Below are positions 1 to 14,493 of a stretch of 64,000 nt of DNA, in pieces. The first letter of the stretch is position 1, and each line of letters opens with the position of its first letter. This stretch comes from Pegea sp. RAD2-039 (lineage: Eukaryota; Chordata; Thaliacea; Salpida; Salpidae), in assembly GCA_034620365.1 (NCBI GenBank), contig JAQGEQ010000084.1, positions 1,302,001 through 1,366,000 on the forward strand. Reading direction: 5' to 3'. Position numbers and translations under genes: made by a program. A model generated the notes under the pieces. It was given only the letters and a program-made list of their open reading frames with translations. It made no database searches and was not told where the DNA came from.

Positions 1-2477
1 GCTGCATATTTCTTTTTATAAATATAAAACACAGATGTTGTAACCTATAAATACAGTAATGATGCTTAATAAAACTTAGATAAAATAAGATAGTTTTTAA
101 ATTTAAAGTTACTTAATACAAATTTAAGCCTAATTATATATCAACTACCTATAAACTTATTATTCATTTGATGTTTAAACAATAAAGTGTTATGAAGAAT
201 GCTCTTTTTAATGCAAATAACTTAATACCATTTAGCTTAAATATATAAAAACAATACATCAACTAAATCTTATATATTTAAATAAAATTAGATTTATAAA
301 GAATAGAGTCTACCAAAAATATAAAATTTTCAGTTAAATTATCTTTTTTTAATTCAATTTTTCTCTCAACTATACGGCTAAAAAATCAAACTTAAACATT
401 AAATGCTGTTTAACAAATATGCATAAGTAAATCAATTAGAAAATTGTACATTAAACTAATATGTTGAGCTATCAGGTTAACATCAAAAATAGTAAAAGCT
501 AGTTGTATAAAAATACACGAAAGAAATACATTTTGAGAATTTAAAATTAAGACGGATTTTTCCTGATTATTTATTTGCATTTGCTTGGTTCTGAATGCAG
601 AACACAACAACGAATAAGGAAAGAACAATCTAGTCTAGGTTACAATGACTAGGATGAATCAAACATACGATAACCAATTTGTAAAAATTAAAAAACACAA
701 GTTGGAAACACTTTTTGTTTGTAAATTAAGATCTGACTTCCCAGATTTATTTTGTTATACAACCCAAAAAACCACTAAAATAGTAGTTTCTATCAAATAT
801 AAAATTTTACATAAGAGGTCTATATTTATTATTCTAGTTGAAATAGTTCATTATTTTTTATTACACTTTAAAAACTTGGAGCTAGAATGTTAGCATAACT
901 AAGCTCATTATAAAAGTTGATAAGGAATTACAATTATATATTAATTTATTGTCCTAGATTTTTGGGTATCTTGCTTGAAAAAGTACAAACTGGAAAAATT
1001 CTATTTATATTACATACTCTGTAAACTTCGATACTTAGAAGCTTATAATCTGTAAGATTTTTTTATTGATAATACAAAACGTCTTAAAAAACCATTTTAA
1101 AATCTTGTGTAAAGTAACACTACAGTCATGCAATCTTTTATGCAACCCTTTATTTATCAGAAAATCGTTACTTATCTATATCTTTACTTTACAAAATCAG
1201 TTTTACATTGATTTAGTTTGCTTTTGTTGCCCGGAAATAAATCACGGAAAATGCTTATAGAATACTACGGTGTACCTTCCTACAAATTTCCATCATTTTT
1301 TTATAGTTTAACTCATCTGTTTAGTCATTTTTTTAATGTATTAAGCAATTTATCGTAAAAAATTTAAAATATTACTAGTATAAAACATTACACCTTCAAT
1401 TGACTTCAATTTATTTATAAACTTATTTTGTGAGAATGTTTTCTTTAAGCACCCTCCTTTGCATTTATTGAAATAAATAAGTAAATAAACCAACCGTAAT
1501 TTTTCAAATCCAAATGTACTAAACGTAATGTAGTTTAACATATCATTTATCATTAGCTGGTTAAGATTAGATGAATCTATTTTTTGGAAACCCAGCTAAT
1601 TGATGAATACAGATGCTTAATTTCAATTGTAGGTTTCAAGTCTTTTATAGTAAATAATTTTAGCTGAACTTATTGTTAGTAGGTTAAACAAAATTGGGCA
1701 TACTTTTTAATAATTTTTTAAGGTTTGTTGAGTGGGACTTCCCCTAATGAATCAATTTGCAATGTTGTTCAAAATTTTATACATTATAGTATTTGTATAT
1801 CTTAGCAGAATGCTGATAATTAAGCCATTTGTTTTAAGCAAACTTAATATATAGTTAATTAGTGAATATTATATTTGTATATAGTTTATCATACATAAGA
1901 TTATATATAAATTTTGCCAACTTGCATGAACTATATAGTTTTTAAAAAGGATAACATCATTCTTTTTCTTAGCTTTCGGCTGTTCAAAAAAGTTAAAATG
2001 CCTTAAAGAAATATTAAGAATTAAGATTATAGTTATATTACATAAATTTTCAGTTTTATAACTATTTTTAATGGTCTAATTTTCAAACTTTATGAATCTA
2101 AACCCCCTGATTGTAATCTAGGAGAATTATGTCCTTTTGGTTGAAACACCTTGTAGTAGGTGTAATATTTAGAAAAGGTTTTTGTATTTCAGTCATTATT
2201 ATATTGATTTAATAAATTTCTCAAATAAAATTATCAAGAAATTTGTTTTTGGATTTTAAATAGTTGATTGTAGGATTTGTTAATACTTTTTTTCCATAAC
2301 ATTTTTTTGTACTTTCACTTAATCATAGCTAAAGATTTATATATTATTGAGAATTATGAATAAATAATCAAGCATATTTGACTAATTTTTAATTTTGTTG
2401 CTGTTCATAAATATGCTTTTATTTTTAGACACTCTAAACTGTTTTATAACAAATTATAATTCTATCAAAATAAATTG
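1..2477. other. AT-rich region without a recognisable gene
   Basis: Long runs of A and T with only short chance ORFs on both strands (the longest are about 60-80 codons, low-complexity and unlike any family I know). The only recognisable item is a short LINE 3' end listed separately. The last part is the 5' flank of the ZCRB1 gene. Confidence 0.6.
1429..1490 (+). mobile_element. 3' end remnant of the local CR1-like LINE
   Basis: About 60 bases match the 3' terminus of the LINE at 14.3-18.5 kb: the TGTGAGAATG block, the CACCCTCCTTTGCATTTATTG block and an (AAAT)-type tail ending near 1490. No coding part is left, so this is a severely 5'-truncated insertion. Confidence 0.75.
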
Positions 2478-3928
2478 ATGAGCTCTAATAAACTTGCACC
2501 CAGTAAAAGTACAGTTTATGTTGGAAACTTGCCATATTGCCTTACAAATAATGATTTGCATAAGGTATATATGAAAATCTAATGATATTATTTAATAAAG
2601 TTTTTAAATTGAGAAAAGTTACAACTACTTTGAACTTTTATAATAACTTTGTCTATGAATAGTTGCCAGGCATTTGGGTATACTTTCATTTTAAAGTTTT
2701 TTTTAAATTAATCTATAAAAAAAGAACAGTTGTTATTTTTAATATCTCTTTTTTTTAGATATTTGAAAAGTTTGGGAGAGTAGTAAAGTAAGTAAATACA
2801 ATTTTGACTTTTATAAATATCAATTTACATGATTTTTTAATAGATTTTATATAAAACAACAAAATTTAGCTATATGTTTTGCTAGTAAATAAATAGATTA
2901 TAAATATTTTTATCATTCTTTACATAAAACTTTTTATCTTAGAGTTTCAATTGTAAAAGAAAATCGGAAAAGTACTGGAATTGCTTTTGTTTTATATCTA
3001 AAGCTTGAAGATGCAATTAAAGCAGTATCAATAATGAATAACAAAAAGGTGAAAAAATGATTGTTGTTGAAAACCTTTTGTTACCTTAATTATTAATTTT
3101 TATTTAAAATATTTGTATTTTATGCTGATTCTATATCAAATTTAATTAAAGATTCTGGATAGAACTTTGAAATGCAAAATTGCTAATGATAATGGTAGAG
3201 CTTCAGAATTTATCAGAAGGAAAGAATATAAAGATAAATCACATTGTTATGAATGTGGGGTAAGTTTAGTTTGTTATAATAAGTTGCTTACTTTGTAGTT
3301 TTCAATTTGTTTGTGTCGATTTTTACTGAATTTTAAATCTACTATAGGAACTTAATCATCTCAGTTATGTTTGTCCAAAAAATAAGTTGGGAGATAGAAA
3401 ACCACCACCAAAAAAGCATACTAAGAGAAAACATCAATCTAATTTAAACACATCAAGGTTTGTTTTTAACTATGGCGAAAAATTATGATTAAATTATATT
3501 AAAATCTGTTATTTACTTTTAGAACCATATTGATGATAATATTTTATAAATTTAATCTGATTCTTATTTCAATGCAGCCATTAAAGAATACTTTTATTTT
3601 GTGTAATAGCTATAATAATAACTATAGAAAATTTCTGTTCAAACTGATTATTATGATAAGCTAAAAAATTTATTCTCAAGGAAAAAAAATGTCAAAGAAA
3701 TTGAGGAATATGATGAACAGGATGATTATAAAGATGAAGATCTTTTTATGGAGACGCTGAGCTGTGTGATTCAAGTGAATAGTCAAACAAACTCACTTAA
3801 AATGATAAATGTTTATATAAATTCAGGAGTCTTCATCAAGTGAAAAGCAGAGTTACCACACTACAAAAAGAAAGAAATTTAAAAAGAATGATTACTTCAG
3901 TGATGAAGAAGAGCTACAAGATGATTGA
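2478..3928 (+). CDS. ZCRB1: ZCRB1: RRM and CCHC zinc-knuckle protein of the minor spliceosome
   Basis: Seven exons that I joined by eye: 2478-2564, 2759-2787, 2943-3048, 3152-3259, 3348-3457, 3681-3774 and 3827-3928. All introns are GT-AG, phases agree, and the product is 211 residues (human 217). An RRM spans about residues 10-88 (RNP2 [13 protein letters not shown]1-like TGIAFVLYL). A CCHC knuckle follows ([14 protein letters not shown], about residue 107), then a Lys-rich stretch, an acidic stretch and the conserved tail YFSDEEEL. The family is the 31K protein of the U11/U12 snRNP, which acts in U12-type splicing. The start is the first ATG and begins with the family-typical [10 protein letters not shown]. 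Exon boundaries are inferred, but the phase agreement through all seven makes the model strong. Confidence 0.93.
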
Positions 3929-4092
3929 TAAAAATCCCAATTTGTTGAAAGTTCAACCTAACTTGTTAAAAGAGATTTTATTTGATTGCTTCAGTTTATT
4001 ACTTTTTATCTATAGCAAAAAATTAAAAGAATGTTTTTGAAAATTATAAGAAGTGATTTACTGAGTTTTTGTTTAAAAAAAAATAGAAAAAG

Positions 4093-5036
4093 CAGCTCTA
4101 CACGTCGTAGAAAGTTTGTCTATGAGCTGGCAGCTCAGAATCTAGCCCACAAAGTCTGAACTTATAACTTTCTCTCGTAAACCAGCTGCAAACTCTTTAA
4201 ACCAATATTCCATCAATGGATTTATTATTCCACGAATATCTTCGGTTCTAGACCTTGGCATTACTCTATCATCTAACTTTAAATGGTACAATTATATTTC
4301 CAAAATCTTTGAAAAATCAATCAACCTTGTAAAGACCTTTAATTCTAAGGATCAATACTTCTTAATTAGTCTTTTCAAATTATACGTACGTCCAATTCTT
4401 GAATACAATGTTAGTGCATGCATGCAATATCAAGTTAGTGATATCAAAAAAATCGAGTCTGTTCAGGCGACATTTACGAGGTTGGTATGCAGGAAACTTA
4501 ATATTAAATATGATAGTTATAAACATCGTCTTAACTCTTATTTCAGAGATAATCCACATTTTAGTTAACCTTAAATTCGATGATTTCTTTTCTATTAGTC
4601 CTTTCCTCAAGTTATATCAACTCAGACGACACACATTACATCTTAATAAGCCTATATTACCTGGTACGTTAATCAGAACACATTTTTTCTCATATCGCAC
4701 AATTAGTACTTGGAACCAGCTGCCGTCAGACATTATCATATCAGAATCACTCGTGTTCAAGCAGAAGTTGAACCGTTATAATATTACCAACATTGTCATT
4801 TCTAAACTTTGATTCCTTTTCTCTTTTTATATAATTAACATTCTATGTATTTGTTCACTGTTATATGTTTTGGGGACTATTGAAATGTCATGTGTTACAT
4901 CTTTTTCTTTCTATATTTATAACTTAATTATATCTAACAGGTTTTTGTATGTGAGGATGTCTGTCAGTGGGAGTTGCTCACTGCAGCCACTTTCCTTCGC
5001 GTTAATTGCAATAAATATATCAATCAAACAAACATC
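4093..5036 (+). mobile_element. 5'-truncated CR1-like LINE, RT C-terminal part and 3' UTR
   Basis: Translated pieces align with the end of ORF2 of the LINE at 14.3-18.5 kb: SEL.TFSRKPAA, SSVLDLGITLSSNFKW, LFKLYVRPILEYNVSA, RLVCRKLNIKYDSYKHRL, and the last residues NIVISKL before a stop near 4812. Stops and frameshifts interrupt it. The 3' UTR keeps a diverged version of the family's terminal block and ends in AATAAATATATCAATC near 5036. Confidence 0.85.
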
Positions 5037-7012
<1,976 letters not shown>

Positions 7013-7407
7013 TACAAAAGTTTAGATATAAAGATTACCAACTTCTCAATTATAAACTACTTAGGAACTTTTGGGATGGATCTCTCTTAAACATTTGATT
7101 ATTGTTTTTTTTTATACTTGCATGATTAAATTTTATTAAGAATAAACTATTGTTTTGGTTTTATAGAATTTATGAATTTCTCGTCGAGGTTTTAAATTAT
7201 AAATATTTTATGTTTCAAATGCAAGATAAAAATTTATTTATTCTTTTTAAATAATTCAAAACTATAATAATATCATAATCATTGATGGTTTTAATTTGTG
7301 ATTATTATATGTTTTTATAATTTTCATTATTTATTTAACTTTTATGAATGATTATTTTGATCTTACTAATGTGAACTTTGTTATTTATTTAAGTTATCTA
7401 TTTAAAA
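7013..7407 (+). other. ZNF330 to FARSA intergenic region
   Basis: AT-rich. It holds the AATAAA at 7141 that probably ends ZNF330 transcripts, and the FARSA promoter, in which I could not identify a specific element. Confidence 0.5.
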
Positions 7408-9171
7408 ATGACAACAAAAAACGTTCCTCAACTTGTTTTACAACAAGTTGAGAAGTTTGGGACTGTTGAATCAAATGTGCTGGCAGCAGCATTAGAGGTT
7501 GATCATCAAGTAATAGTTGGAGCCATTAAAAGCCTTCAATGTGTAGAAGGTCTTATTAATGTAGATTTGAAGACTATTACAAGCTGGGAATTAACTGCTG
7601 AAGGAAAAGAAGTTAGTATATTTGACAATATAAACTTTCTAAAACTATCCTGTTATATTATGATTTCATCTGATAATAATTGAAATAATCATATTAGTTA
7701 TTTATAGCTTATATATCAACTGTTACTTTCATCCAACTAACTATTTTTATGAATGTTTAAAGGTTGTTGAAGGTGGAAGTTATGAATATAATTTGTTTAT
7801 GGCTCTACCTGAAGAAGGAATCCTTCAAAGTACCTTGATGGATTTAGTTCCAAATTCAAAGTTTGGATTCAGCAAAGCGATGGCGAACAAATGGATTAAA
7901 GTTGATAGAACTGTGGATCCACCATTGATAAAGAAATCTGTTGAAAATATAAAAGATGACATTAAAAACTTGCTTATCAGTGTTGAATGTGACATTAAAT
8001 CAGTTGAAGCTAAAACTCTCAACATTTTAAAAAAGAGAAAGTTTGTTCAGTTGATTAGTACTAAATCTTATTCTATCACAAAAGGAACCAATTTCCATTT
8101 GAATATTGAGAAACATGAAACGGACCTCACATCTGAAATGCTAAACAATGACTCTTGGAAGACTAAAACTTTCAAAGAATACAATTACAACTCGTTAGGA
8201 AAAGTTCTCTCATCAGGTCATCTTCATCCTCTACTCAAAGTTCGTTCTGCTTATCGAGATATCTTTCTGGAGATGGGTTTTTCTGAAATGCCCACTAACA
8301 ACTTCGTTGAGAGCTCCTTCTGGAACTTTGATTCACTTTTTCAGCCTCAGCAGCATCCCGCTAGAGATGCGCATGATACATTTTTTCTTAAAGACCCTGC
8401 CACTAGTAACAACTTTACTAAAGAGTATATGGAAAAAGTGAAAAAAGTTCACAGTGAAGGTGGATTTGGTTCACAGGTGACTATCTTGTCTTTTGCTTTT
8501 TAATTATTTTCATTTGTTTTTGATAATTATAAAAAAAGGTTATTAAAAAAGTTCCAAAACTAATTTGGCTTAAATAACAGAATTATTAAAATCGTTTACA
8601 GGGTTATGGATACGACTGGAAAATAAGCGAAGCACAAAAGAATATTCTTCGAACACATACAACAGCTGTTAGCGCTCGAATGCTTTATAACATCGCCAAG
8701 CAAAAACCTTTCAAACCCATCAAGTTGTTTTCAATTGATCGAGTTTTTAGAAACGAAACTTTAGATTCAACTCATTTGGCTGAATTTCATCAAGTTGAGG
8801 GCGTAGTTGCTGATGATACTGTAACTTTAGGAGATTTGATGGGTATTTTGGAAGCTTTTTTTCGTAAACTTGGTATCGAGCGTCTACGATTCAAACCAGC
8901 TTATAACCCATACACTGAACCATCTATGGAGATATTTGGTTACCATCCTGGCTTAAAAAAATGGGTTGAAATTGGGAATTCAGGTGTTTTTCGTCCTGAA
9001 ATGCTTAGACCGATGGGTCTACCAGAAGATGTCAATGTGATCGCGTGGGGATTATCCCTCGAGAGACCGACGATGATAAAACTCGGCATCAATAACATCC
9101 GAGATCTCTGCGGACACAAAATTGATTTACAGATGGTTTATGACAGTCCAATATGCCAAATGGATATATAA
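7408..9171 (+). CDS. FARSA: Phenylalanyl-tRNA synthetase alpha subunit (cytosolic)
   Basis: Three exons, 7408-7611, 7763-8476 and 8602-9171, all phase 0 with GT-AG introns, giving 495 residues (human 508). The N-terminal 85 or so residues form the winged-helix DNA/tRNA-binding-like region. The class II catalytic core has motif 1 around [17 protein letters not shown], motif 2 in [19 protein letters not shown] and motif 3 in [20 protein letters not shown]. The alpha subunit pairs with the beta subunit as an (alpha-beta)2 enzyme that charges tRNA-Phe in the cytosol. A reading frame continues past each donor for some codons, so single-ORF models would overrun into introns; homology and phase place the junctions. 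Confidence 0.96.
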
Positions 9172-10280
9172 GTTTTATCTGATATTAATTTCGATTTTGC
9201 TTTTCATCAAAATTTGTCATTAATCACTAAATATATTTCGGTCTTAAATATCAAACAAATCTGTTCTTTTCATTTCTGATAATTCCATAAAAATCTCCTG
9301 GTGTTGCTGGATCTAGCTACTTTTTTAAGTTCTGATCTTAAAAATTGTTTTTTAAATTTAATGATAAGTATCAATTTGTATTTTAAAAGTCAACAATTTT
9401 CTTGTAGTTTCCAATATTATGATTAATATCTTAAATATATTAAATTATTTTCGTTGATCAAAATTTGCAACCTTTTTTCCAAATGTCTGATTATTTATCG
9501 AAACAATTTTAACAATTTGTTTTCTTGTTTAAACTAAAAACTAAACCGTACAATTTCCACACAAAAATATGTTTTTGGTATTCTTCACTTTTTTCTAGTT
9601 GATGAAAGTTACTTCAGAAGATAGATAATAGTAGTCAGTGCTGACCCTCAATTTTTAGTTAATTCGATTTTTATGTTTATTTTTTAACTTTTTTTTAACT
9701 GCAAAGCGATTGAAAGAATGTAGTTTTTAAGCAAAAGAGCATATGCTGGTTGAAAAGATAAAAGAGCTAAAAAATGATTTGTTCGTTTCAGCATCTTGTT
9801 ACCAAAATTATTTTTCAAAAGTTGGAAGTATGTTATAAAACAACCCCAAAACTTGAGATGTAAGAATATTATATTTAGTATTTTTCATTTGTGAAAAAGT
9901 TATTTACTTCACGAGTTGCTGCGAGTAACAATTATAACAGATCTAATAGCGAACAAAAACCAAATATTACGAGCAAAGAGATAATTGAAAGGTCTTATGT
10001 ATCACAGTTTAAGATTAATATAAAAAGAATTGAGACCCTGTAGAGACGTAGATAAAATATAAATTATGTTAAAAATTTACTGTGACAAAATAGGTGAAAG
10101 AACTGAGGAAACCAGCAGAGTTTATTATTTGTTAAAGAAATTACTTGAATCATCTTTCTAGCATAATTTTAAAGGATGTGAAAAATTTTAGTGTAGTGAT
10201 AGAATCAGGAAATGAATTCCAACCCTTAGTTATCCGGTTGAATGTAAGTTATTCTTTGCTTCCCAAACACGATGTAGGTA
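9172..10280. other. Intergenic, no gene seen
   Basis: AT-rich sequence with stops in all frames between FARSA and a degraded LINE. I see no RNA gene or repeated motif. Confidence 0.5.
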
Positions 10281-12000
10281 ATTTTGACTACAATGTCAGA
10301 AATTATAAGTAGTAATACAGCTATCACTCGTGGTGTATACATAGAGAGCATCAATGATAAGAAGAAATTATCAGGAATACATTACATGTACAGTGAAGCA
10401 TGGAGTCATTCACAAATCAAGATTTTTAAGCTTTTCTACAGTCGGTGGAGGACAAAGTTCCTTGGATGACGTAAAGACGCTTTACCGAGTCAGTTCAACA
10501 TCTTTTAATGACATACCAATGATCATCAAGCTCTCAAATTCGAAATTTCTGCATCAGCTACCCTGAACAAACCAACCGTATCTATATACATCCAAATCGA
10601 ACTAAAAAGCAGCAAGGAGCTTCACAGAAAACTGATAAAAAAAAACTGCGTGAAAAACAGGAGATTGCCCAAGTGAGTAAGAGAGGTGATAAACTTGTTA
10701 TTATCAACGACTCGGTTGTCAAGCTTCAGTCCTTTCGTTTTAACCCCAAGTTTCTCTCAAGTTGAAACTAACATTTCTGGTATCAATACTATGAACCCAC
10801 CTACCTTACAAAGTTTAACAATCAACTATTGCAACATCAGATCTATGGCAAATAAGATAGACCTCGTGTTCCCCTGTTGTGACTCCAAACAAACTGACCT
10901 ATTCTTCCTAACTGAGTCTTGGCTATTTGATAAAATCTCGAACTCAATGGTATTTCCCCTGGGTATAATATCATTAGACGTGAGGTATTGGACATTAGAG
11001 GTGTGGTGTCTGCTTACTTTATAAAAGTGATTTAAAAGTTTAACAGGTCGATATAAATTTAGGCGTTTTCCCATTTTCCAAAAACAGTTTTGAAATTATT
11101 TGTGTTGATGTATACAAACTTGAAACCCAAAGTCAGATTTTTTTGTATTTATATCCCTCCTTTAACGTCTCAAAATGGATAGTAATATTCCTTTGTACCT
11201 GTTAGGAGATTATAATCTTCTCAACATAGATTGGACTATCCTCTATGTTCAGACGATTCTGTCCGTGACACCTTTCTCAATTTTACTACAACGAATTCTC
11301 TAACTCAATGTATTAATGAACCCACTTATTCAAAAGGTCATATTCTAGGTCTCTTATTCTGTTCAACAGACTTCTGTTCTGTTAATTCTCTCTTCTCTTC
11401 CACCTACAACCATTTTGTTATCTTTTTTCAAGTTCTGTTTAAAACATCTATAAATTCTCTCTATGGTGATATAGCCTATCCTAACTTCTATAGAGCTAGT
11501 TTTGAAATGATCAAGACCTATCTACCTACTCTAACTGAAAATGCATAATTGATAAACAGCTATCCTTACAGTAATTCGGTGATAATTTCATACAAGTTCT
11601 GAACAATTCAAATTTTCTTCGCAATGAAAGCATCTCAATTGCATTAAACCTCCACTAAGCCGCACATTAAACGCTTGTTATATTAAAAGAATCTCTTATA
11701 GAAAAATTCAAAAATGGAAAACTCATACAAATTAAAATACAAGCTTAAGTGTAGGAAATATGAAATTAGAGTTAATAAGTGGTACGACTGTAGAGAAAGT
11801 AAATTTTGTGACAGCGGCTCATCACAAAAGTTAATGAATTTGTTAAACCATAAATAAACTCCAAATCATCCATACCACCCTTTATTGATGAAAATAGAAA
11901 GTGCTCGCAATGATCTTAAAAAACGGAACTTTTCAACCAAAGATATTAGAAGGTCTTGCTTTATCTACAAACTCATAGATGAATATTAAAAGTTTTTAAT
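10281..12000 (+). mobile_element. Degraded CR1/Jockey-type LINE, ORF1 end and endonuclease region
   Basis: Fragments of an apurinic-type endonuclease are readable on the plus strand: TINYCNIRSMANKIDL with FFLTESWLFD near 10820-10930, then a broken SKWI...DWTILYVQ region near 11170-11240, and FTTTNSLTQCINEPTYSKG near 11280-11340. Near 11900 a linker reads SARNDLKKRNFSTKDIRRSCFIYK. No RT domain is left. Many stops and frameshifts are present. It differs clearly from the LINE at 14.3-18.5 kb, so it is an older copy or a sister family. The outer borders are approximate. Confidence 0.7.
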
Positions 12001-12976
12001 GACTATCGATATTGATGTAATTAACGATGAGACTAGATTTAGATAAACTAGACACACATTTTGTAATTAGATCAATTTTGATATACCACATGTCAATCAA
12101 GTTACATGTGTAGCCTTGAAAAATCGTTTAAAGGAGAAAAATTTTTGTTAAACATTTCATAGCTAAAAGATTTAATTTATTAACTTGAAAAATTTATCTC
12201 AAAATTGAATTTATTGTTTGACTTCAAATTTGAATTTTTAAACCGATTTATACGTTCAGTTTGCAATTAAATTATCAAATATTCAAAAATCACTTTTTAT
12301 AGACTTTAATAATCAAAATTGTGACACTTTGTTTATAAATATTGGACATACATTTGTACGACAACAGTTGTAAACACTGATAAAAAAATTGTATTTCTTT
12401 AAAACATTTTTATTTCATTTTTATTTTATAATTTAATTCATCATTACAAAACTTTAATTAGAAAGTCTTTGAAAATATGAATCTTTATTTATATCTATAC
12501 AACGATTGGGAGTTTATATTTGCTAAGAACTACATTTGTGTATCTACTTTAAACATATTTAAACTGCCTGTCAAAAAGTGTTTACAAACTGACATTAAAA
12601 CTTTAATAAAGCAGCTTTATTTTGAAGATATTACTAAAAAGCTACTGCTACAACTGCAAAATAAGCAATTGAGAAAATCATGTAATCTTATTTGTAAATG
12701 TGCCTGAACAGAGAAAACAAATTTTGATTTTTTTAGGTCTATTGAACTAAAATAAAAACCCATCAATAGGTAAAGTAATATAACTTAGATAACATAACTT
12801 TCATTCTAATTGTATCGAAATAAAAAACTAAAATAATTTGAGTTGTTTAGGTGTATTGAAGTTAAGTAAAACCTATGCTTATAACACACATTAAAATCAA
12901 GTTGAACAAACTTTTTATTTACTGATTTATCACTTAAACAATTTATCGAAATCAAAAAATAACCAATGACTGTTGA
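12001..12976. other. AT-rich stretch upstream of the broken H3
   Basis: No gene recognised. The sequence immediately before 12977 shows no similarity to the 5' half of the intact H3 genes, which marks the truncation point. Confidence 0.45.
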
Positions 12977-13232
<256 letters not shown>

Positions 13233-13248
13233 TGTGTTTTATGCACAA

Positions 13249-13264
13249 GGTCCTTTTAAGGACC
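13249..13264 (+). terminator. Histone 3' stem-loop (H3 pseudogene)
   Basis: GGTCCTTTTAAGGACC: six-base-pair stem, TTTA loop, 16 bases after the stop codon, identical to the stem-loop of the intact H3 genes. Confidence 0.92.
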
Positions 13265-13815
13265 ACCAATTTCTGATGTGAATCAAAATGCTTTAATTTC
13301 ACTGAAACTTCGAATTTAATTTTAAGAAAAGTATAATAGTAATGTATTAAAGCTAACATGTTATGATCGTAAAAAGTTTCTTAACGGATGACTATCTACA
13401 AAAATTTTTAACTTGTCAAAAGTATGTTTTCAAATACTCTTCTTTAATACTATCTATCAAAAGCTATTGTTTCAGTCTACAGATAAACTAATTCTAATGA
13501 AGCTAGTAATTAGTGCTAACTAGTATAAGTTAAACGTGATCATAATTTGGAATGAGTGCTGCTATAAGCATTTTGAGAGTAGTTTAAAACATAAGGTTTG
13601 CTTTTTTAGGAAATATAAACATTTTGACTTTAAAATTACCTTGTAAACTTTTATACCAAAAAATAACAAACTTTAATTAATTAGATTAACAACTAGCAGT
13701 ATTTCATTCAAATTAAAGCTTAGTTATTAGCTATTTATACAAATGAAGAAAAATATTTGAATCTGTTATTTAAACTTACATAAAATTTAATATTTAGCTA
13801 ATGAATTAAATCACA

Positions 13816-13829
13816 CTCGCTGACGTCTG
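13816..13829 (+). promoter_or_regulatory. Shared histone promoter element (H4, copy 1)
   Basis: CTCGCTGACGTCTG, about 62 bases before the H4 ATG. The same 14-base element occurs in the same orientation before the other two H4 genes and in related form before H1, H2A and H3. It resembles the ACGTCA/CRE-type core. That it binds a factor is inferred. Confidence 0.65.
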
Positions 13830-13878
13830 TACCATTAATTAAATTAAACAAGAATCATTGAAAAATTGTTCTATTTGA

Positions 13879-14202
<324 letters not shown>

Positions 14203-14216
14203 ATATTTCTATCAAA

Positions 14217-14232
14217 GGTCCTTTTTAGGACC
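14217..14232 (+). terminator. Histone 3' stem-loop (H4 copy 1)
   Basis: GGTCCTTTTTAGGACC, 15 bases after the stop, with a six-base-pair stem and TTTT loop. It stands in for poly(A) in replication-dependent histone mRNA. Confidence 0.95.
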
Positions 14233-14493
14233 ACTCTAATAAAACTGAAGTTTAATTTGAACATGTTTTTGCGTCGCATATATGGCTGAACAACCTTAAA
14301 CAAATTATGAGATTATATATACGGAACAAACTTTATTTATTTATTTATTACAATAAATGTGAAGGAGGGTGCCTAAAGAGAGCACCTCTCGCTAACACAC
14401 ATTCTCACAAATTAGATCTATTTGACGTGTAAACGAAAAAGCATATGACAGTGAAGAATTGCATAGAATCATAGTATTGTAAAAGAGAAAAAT

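Noticed and set aside
410-1553. Several 60-80 codon ORFs in the first 2.4 kb
   Set aside because: Low-complexity, rich in Phe/Ile/Asn/Lys, on both strands and without family resemblance; expected by chance in such AT-rich DNA.
3840-4040. 66-codon ORF starting inside the last ZCRB1 exon
   Set aside because: Out of frame with the ZCRB1 reading, which ends in the conserved YFSDEEEL tail at 3928.
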